The notes beneath the pieces are model-generated. The model ran no database searches, was not told the DNA's origin, and worked only from the letters and a program-made list of their open reading frames with translations. 64,000 nt of DNA from JACKBC01 sp041391125 (GTDB taxonomy: Bacteria > Chloroflexota > Anaerolineae > Caldilineales > Caldilineaceae). The DNA lies in NCBI GenBank assembly GCA_041391125.1, contig JAWKON010000022.1:50960-114959 (forward strand). The letters are read 5' to 3'. The translations under genes were made by a program, and so were the position numbers. Shown here piece by piece: positions 60,566 through 64,000 of the stretch (positions within the stretch are counted from its first letter, which is position 1; every line of letters starts with the position of its first letter).

Positions 60566-62023
60566 ATGAGCGCACGGCCGCGAGCGCCGAAGTGATCCAG
60601 CGCTTGAAAGATCAACCGCCGACCCTTTATCATCGCGGTCACCAAGATAGAAGACATCACCGCCGAGCCCGGCACATCAGGGCGGCGTCAAAAGCATAGC
60701 CTCCCTCTATGACCACCAGTGGGCGCACCCCGACATTAGCCTCTACACCTCGCCCAGCAGCGGCGATCCGGGCATCACCCGCATCATTCCCCAAACCAGA
60801 AAGCAGATCTCCGCCTGGGCGACGCTATGCATCTGCGCGCCGAGTTCACGCAGGACATGATGGGCCGCATGCCCGATTATCTGAACCGCGCTATGGCGGC
60901 CTATGCGGGCGGCGCCGAGTTTCTCAACAAAAATCGCGACGGCTTTGCCAACAACATGCGCGCCTATTATGCAAAAGTGCGCGAAGAAGACCTCTGCCTC
61001 ACCCACACGCTGATCAACCCGCAGATCAACCGCGCCGTGAGCATGGCGCAGCAGAAAGACCCCTTTCTGGCCGCCCGCGTCAAAGAGGAGACCGACGCTG
61101 GCCTTGTGATTCGCGGGGCGCGCATGTTGGCCACGCTGCCCATTTCGGACGAGATCATGGTCTTTCCCTCCACTCTGTTGCGCAGCCCGGAAGAAGATGC
61201 GCCGTACGCCTTTGGTTTTGCCATCCCCAACAACACGCCGGGTCTCAGCTTCCAGTGTCGCGAAACGCTCGATTATACCGGTAACACGTATGATCACCCG
61301 CTGGGGGCGCGCTATGAGGAGTTGGATGCGGTGGTCTTTTTTGATGATGTGTTGGTACCGTGGGAGCGGGTCTTTCTCTATCGCGATGTACAGCTCTGCA
61401 ACGAAGCCTATAAAGCCACCGGTGCCGTCATCCACATGGCGCACCAGGTGCTCTGCAAAAGCATTGCCAAAACCGAATTTCTGCTGGGGCTGGCCTCGCT
61501 GCTGGTCGATTCGATTGGTATCGAGCAGTTTCAGCACGTGCAGGACAAAATCACCCAAATCTGGATCAATTTAGAAACCATGAAGGCCTTCCGCTTTTCC
61601 GCCGAGCAGCAGGCCGCGCCCAATGCATATGGCGTCATAACACCGGCCTGGAATCCCATCGACGCCGCCCGCAATCTCTATCCGCACCTCTACCCCAAGA
61701 TGATCGATATTGTGCGCCAGTTAGGAGCCAGCGGGTTGGTGGCTATGCCCAGCGCCGCCGATGTGCATGGTCCGCTGGCCGAGGAAATAGAGCGCTATTA
61801 TCAGAGCGCGCGGCAAGAAGCCGCCGACCGCATCCCTCTTTTCCGGTTGGCTTGGGACACGGCGCTTTCGGCCTTTGGCGCCCGCCAAACCCACTACGAA
61901 TACTACTTCTTTGGCGACCCGGTGCGCATGTCCATGGCGGCCTTTCAAAACCACGACCGCACTGAATATATGGAGACCGTGCGTGCGTTTCTGGCGCGGT
62001 CTACCCCGGAAGACGACAAATAA
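60566..62023 (+). pseudogene. 4-hydroxyphenylacetate 3-hydroxylase (HpaB)-like flavin monooxygenase, 5' frameshifts
   Basis: Oxygenase component of the HpaB/PvcC flavin-dependent family. The start at 60566 has GGAGG 5 bases upstream and pieces AASAEVIQRLKDQPPTLYHRG, ITAEPGT and SIASLYDHQWAHPDISLYTSPSSGDP occur in different frames up to 60830. From 60827 the frame stays open for 398 residues: FTQDMMGRMPDYLNRAMAAYAG, EDLCLTHTLINPQINRA, LPISDEIMVFPSTLLRSPEEDAPYAFGFAIP and DHPLGARYEELDAVVFFDDVLVPWERVF, strongly HpaB-like. It would need a flavin reductase, which is not seen here. The PobA-like gene follows, so aromatic ring hydroxylation is likely. Confidence 0.82.
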
Positions 62024-62026
62024 GAA

Positions 62027-62086
62027 TCGCCACAAAAACACAAAACTCACAAAAATACAGGGTTTTGTGAATTATGTGTTTTTGTG
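62027..62086. repeat. CACAAAA-word hairpin
   Basis: Left arm 62027-62052 (GCCACAAAAACACAAAAC...) and right arm 62061-62086 (...GTGTTTTTGTGGC) pair with about three mismatches over 26 bases. It lies between the HpaB-like stop and the PobA-like start. Confidence 0.82.
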
Positions 62087-62106
62087 GCTATCCAAGGGGT
62101 TCATCT

Positions 62107-63281
62107 ATGCGTACCCAAGTGGGCATTATCGGCTCGGGACCGGCCGGGCTGTTGCTTGCGCAAATTCTGCACAACCACGGCATTGAATCGGTTATTTTGG
62201 AACGGCAAAGCCGCGCCTATGTGGAGGCGCGCATCCGCCTCGGCGTGCTGGAGCAGGGCACGGTCAACATGCTGCGCGAAATGGGCGTACATGCCCGCAT
62301 GGATGCCGAGGGCCTGGTGCATGACGGTTTTGCGTTGGCCTTTGGCGGCCGCCAGGGCGCATCGACATGCACCAGCTCACCGGCGGCAGCACCGTCATGG
62401 TCTACGGCCAGACTGAAGTGACCAAAGATCTCATCGAGGCGATTGGCGGCGGGCGGCATTCTCAAATATAGCGCGCCCGCCGTGGCTGTGGAGGATTTCA
62501 ACAGCAAGCGTCCGCGCATTATTTACGAGGAAGAGGGCCAGCGCCAAGAGCTGATCTGTGACTTTGTGGCCGGCTGCGATGGCTATCACGGCGTCGCGCG
62601 CCAAAGCGTACCGGCGGACAAGCTGACGCTTTTTGAGAAGGTGTATCCGTTTGGCTGGCTGGGCATTCTGTCCGACACGCCGCCGGTGGATGAGGAGCTG
62701 ATCTACGCCAACCATCAACGCGGCTTTGCCCTGTGCAGCATGAGATCACACACGCGCAGTCGCTACTACGTGCAGTGCAGCCTGGACGACAAAGTGGAAA
62801 ATTGGAGTGACGACGCCTTTTGGGATGAGCTGCGCCGCCGCCTGCCGGAGACCGCCGCCAGGCTGGTCACCGGTCCGCTTTGGAGATGAGCATTGCGCCT
62901 TTGCGCAGCTTTGTAGCCGAGCCGCTGCGCTTTGGCAACCTCTTCTTGGCCGGCGACGCCGCCCACATTGTGCCGCCCACCGGCGCCAAAGGGCTCAACC
63001 TGGCGGCGTCGGATGTCTATTATCTCTCCCGCGCGTTTGTGGCCTATTATGGCGAAGGGCGCACCGATCTGCTGGATCGCTATTCTGCGGTCTGCCTGCA
63101 CCGGGTCTGGAAGGCCATCCGCTTCTCCTGGTGGTTCACCTCGCTGATGCACAAGTTTGATGACGACCCGCTCAATCATCGACTGCAATTGGCGGAACTG
63201 GATTATTTGACCGGTTCCGTGGCCGGTCGCACCACCATGGCTGAAAATTATGTGGGGCTGCCGTTTGAGCAGTTTGAATGA
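62107..63281 (+). pseudogene. pobA: 4-hydroxybenzoate 3-monooxygenase (PobA)-like, frameshifted
   Basis: FAD-dependent aromatic hydroxylase. Frame 1 (62107-about 62355) has the FAD motif VGIIGSGPAGLLLAQILHNHG and RIRLGVLEQGTVNMLREMGV. Frame 2 gives MHQLTGGSTVMVYGQTEVTKDLIEA around 62365-62440. Frame 3 (62443-62880) has VAGCDGYHGVARQSVPAD and GWLGILSDTPPVDEELIYA. Frame 4 (62880-63281) has LFLAGDAAHIVPPTGAKGLNLAASDV and ends GLPFEQFE, as in PobA. Three indels; all hallmark residues are intact, so errors are plausible. About 390 residues, the normal length. Confidence 0.85.
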
Positions 63282-63346
63282 AATTAGCCAAATTAGCGCT
63301 AATTTGGCTAATTGATTAGCTGAATTAGCGCTAATTTGGCGAATTA
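63282..63346. repeat. AATTAGC-word palindromic repeat
   Basis: Words AATTAGCC/AATTAGCG/GCTAATTTGG alternate on both strands, forming nested hairpins (for example AAATTAGCGCTAATTT). It fills the gap between the PobA-like stop and the second acetamidase gene. Confidence 0.8.
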
Positions 63347-63359
63347 GGAAGGAGCGAGC

Positions 63360-64000
63360 ATGACCGAACACTACCTGTCCGACCATAACATTCACCGCGT
63401 GTGGGACAATGCGCTGCCGCCGCAGTTGAAGATTGCGCCAGGCGACACGGTCACCTTCGAATGCCGCGAGGCCAGCAACCAGACGATCACGCCCACGTCG
63501 ACGCTGGACGATTTCATCCGGCGCGAGCGGGGCGGCGGTCATCCGTTGACCGGGCCGGTCTTTGTGCAGGGCGCGCAGCCGGGTGATACGCTGGTGGTGG
63601 AGATTTTGGAGCTGGTTCACAAGGGGTGGGGTTGGAACAGCCACGCCCCTAACTTTGGGCTATTGAAAGACGATTTTGACTATCCCTATTTGCAGCATTG
63701 GCGGCTGGAAGGCGACTTTTGCTATTTTCGCGATAGCGACAAGGTGAAAATCCCTTTCGAGCCCTTCTGCGGCGTCATGGGCCTGGCGCCCAAAGAGGCC
63801 GGGCAAATTCCCACCGGACCGCCCGCTTTTCACGGTGGCAACATGGACATCCGCGGGCTGACGCGCGGGGCCACGCTCTTTCTGCCCGTGCATGTGGAAG
63901 GCGCGCTCTTTTCCACCGGCGATTGCCACGCCGCCCAGGGCGACGGCGAGGTCTCCGGTACGGGTATCGAATCGCCCATGACGGTGACGCTGCGCTTTGA
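63360..64000 (+). CDS. Acetamidase/formamidase family protein, copy 2 (runs off the window)
   Basis: Starts at an ATG at 63360 with AAGGAG 6 bases upstream and remains open to the right edge (about 213 residues seen). It parallels copy 1: HNIHRVWDNALPPQLKIAPGD, HPLTGPVFVQGAQPGD, FCGVMGLAPKEAGQIPTGPP, GGNMDIRGLTRGATLFLPV and STGDCHAAQGDGEVSGTGIE. It differs by a longer acidic/basic insert (DDFIRRERGGG) near residue 50. It follows the PobA-like gene on the same strand. Confidence 0.92.
   Translation, partial: MTEHYLSDHNIHRVWDNALPPQLKIAPGDTVTFECREASNQTITPTSTLDDFIRRERGGGHPLTGPVFVQGAQPGDTLVVEILELVHKGWGWNSHAPNFGLLKDDFDYPYLQHWRLEGDFCYFRDSDKVKIPFEPFCGVMGLAPKEAGQIPTGPPAFHGGNMDIRGLTRGATLFLPVHVEGALFSTGDCHAAQGDGEVSGTGIESPMTVTLRF

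Overview
The window looks like a chromosomal piece of an uncultured Chloroflexota bacterium (Anaerolineae/Caldilineae-like). This is inferred from overall content: a moderately high-GC genome, a yqeY-pgpH-ybeY-dgkA cluster, lipoprotein-dependent sugar and nucleoside ABC transporters, many sugar-acid and aromatic catabolic genes, a SOS-like box of the Gram-positive type at recA, and no outer-membrane machinery. No rRNA, tRNA, CRISPR array or prophage is visible. The placement is an inference and a marker-gene tree would be decisive.

Layout. 0-10 kb is housekeeping: a UvrD/PcrA helicase running off the left edge, a GNAT, rsgA, maf, eda, then dgkA-ybeY-pgpH-yqeY on the minus strand, and obg-nadD on the plus strand. 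10-15.6 kb holds a BMP-type (nucleoside-like) ABC importer whose permease is separated from its binding protein and ATPase by a complete insertion sequence with perfect 30-bp inverted repeats. pyrH follows. 16.7-23.2 kb is sugar-acid metabolism: two enolase-superfamily dehydratases with a PIN toxin-antitoxin pair between them, an Ldh_2-type dehydrogenase, a NeuD-like acetyltransferase and an aldo-keto reductase. 23.4-26.8 kb has recA with a good promoter and SOS-like box, a frameshifted leucine-rich-repeat gene and trmB. 26.9-32 kb has an FG-GAP/ASPIC lipoprotein, bracketed by two copies of a covarying hairpin element, and a three-gene sugar ABC importer. 32-44 kb is surface-glycan assembly: methyltransferase, flippase-like membrane protein, acyltransferase, GT4, GT2, an epimerase-methyltransferase fusion and an undecaprenyl-phosphate sugar transferase, with a broken glpD inside. 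45-53 kb has a tight SIS/AroE-like/PfkB operon, paired GNATs, a Gfo/Idh/MocA oxidoreductase, a sugar isomerase and a pentaheme cytochrome. 53-64 kb is catabolic: SIS, HpcH/HpaI aldolase, deaminase, hydroxyacid dehydrogenase, two acetamidase paralogues, an HpaB-like oxygenase and a PobA-like monooxygenase. It is riddled with single-base frameshifts.

Two things cut across the window. First, intergenic regions carry many long hairpins whose arms are runs of degenerate 7-base (sometimes 8-base) units. The unit sequence differs from locus to locus but the period and the pairing are kept, with compensatory changes between related copies. Second, at least thirteen otherwise recognisable genes carry frameshifts, concentrated after 53.9 kb. 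Most look like single-base indels and may be sequencing or assembly errors rather than decay.
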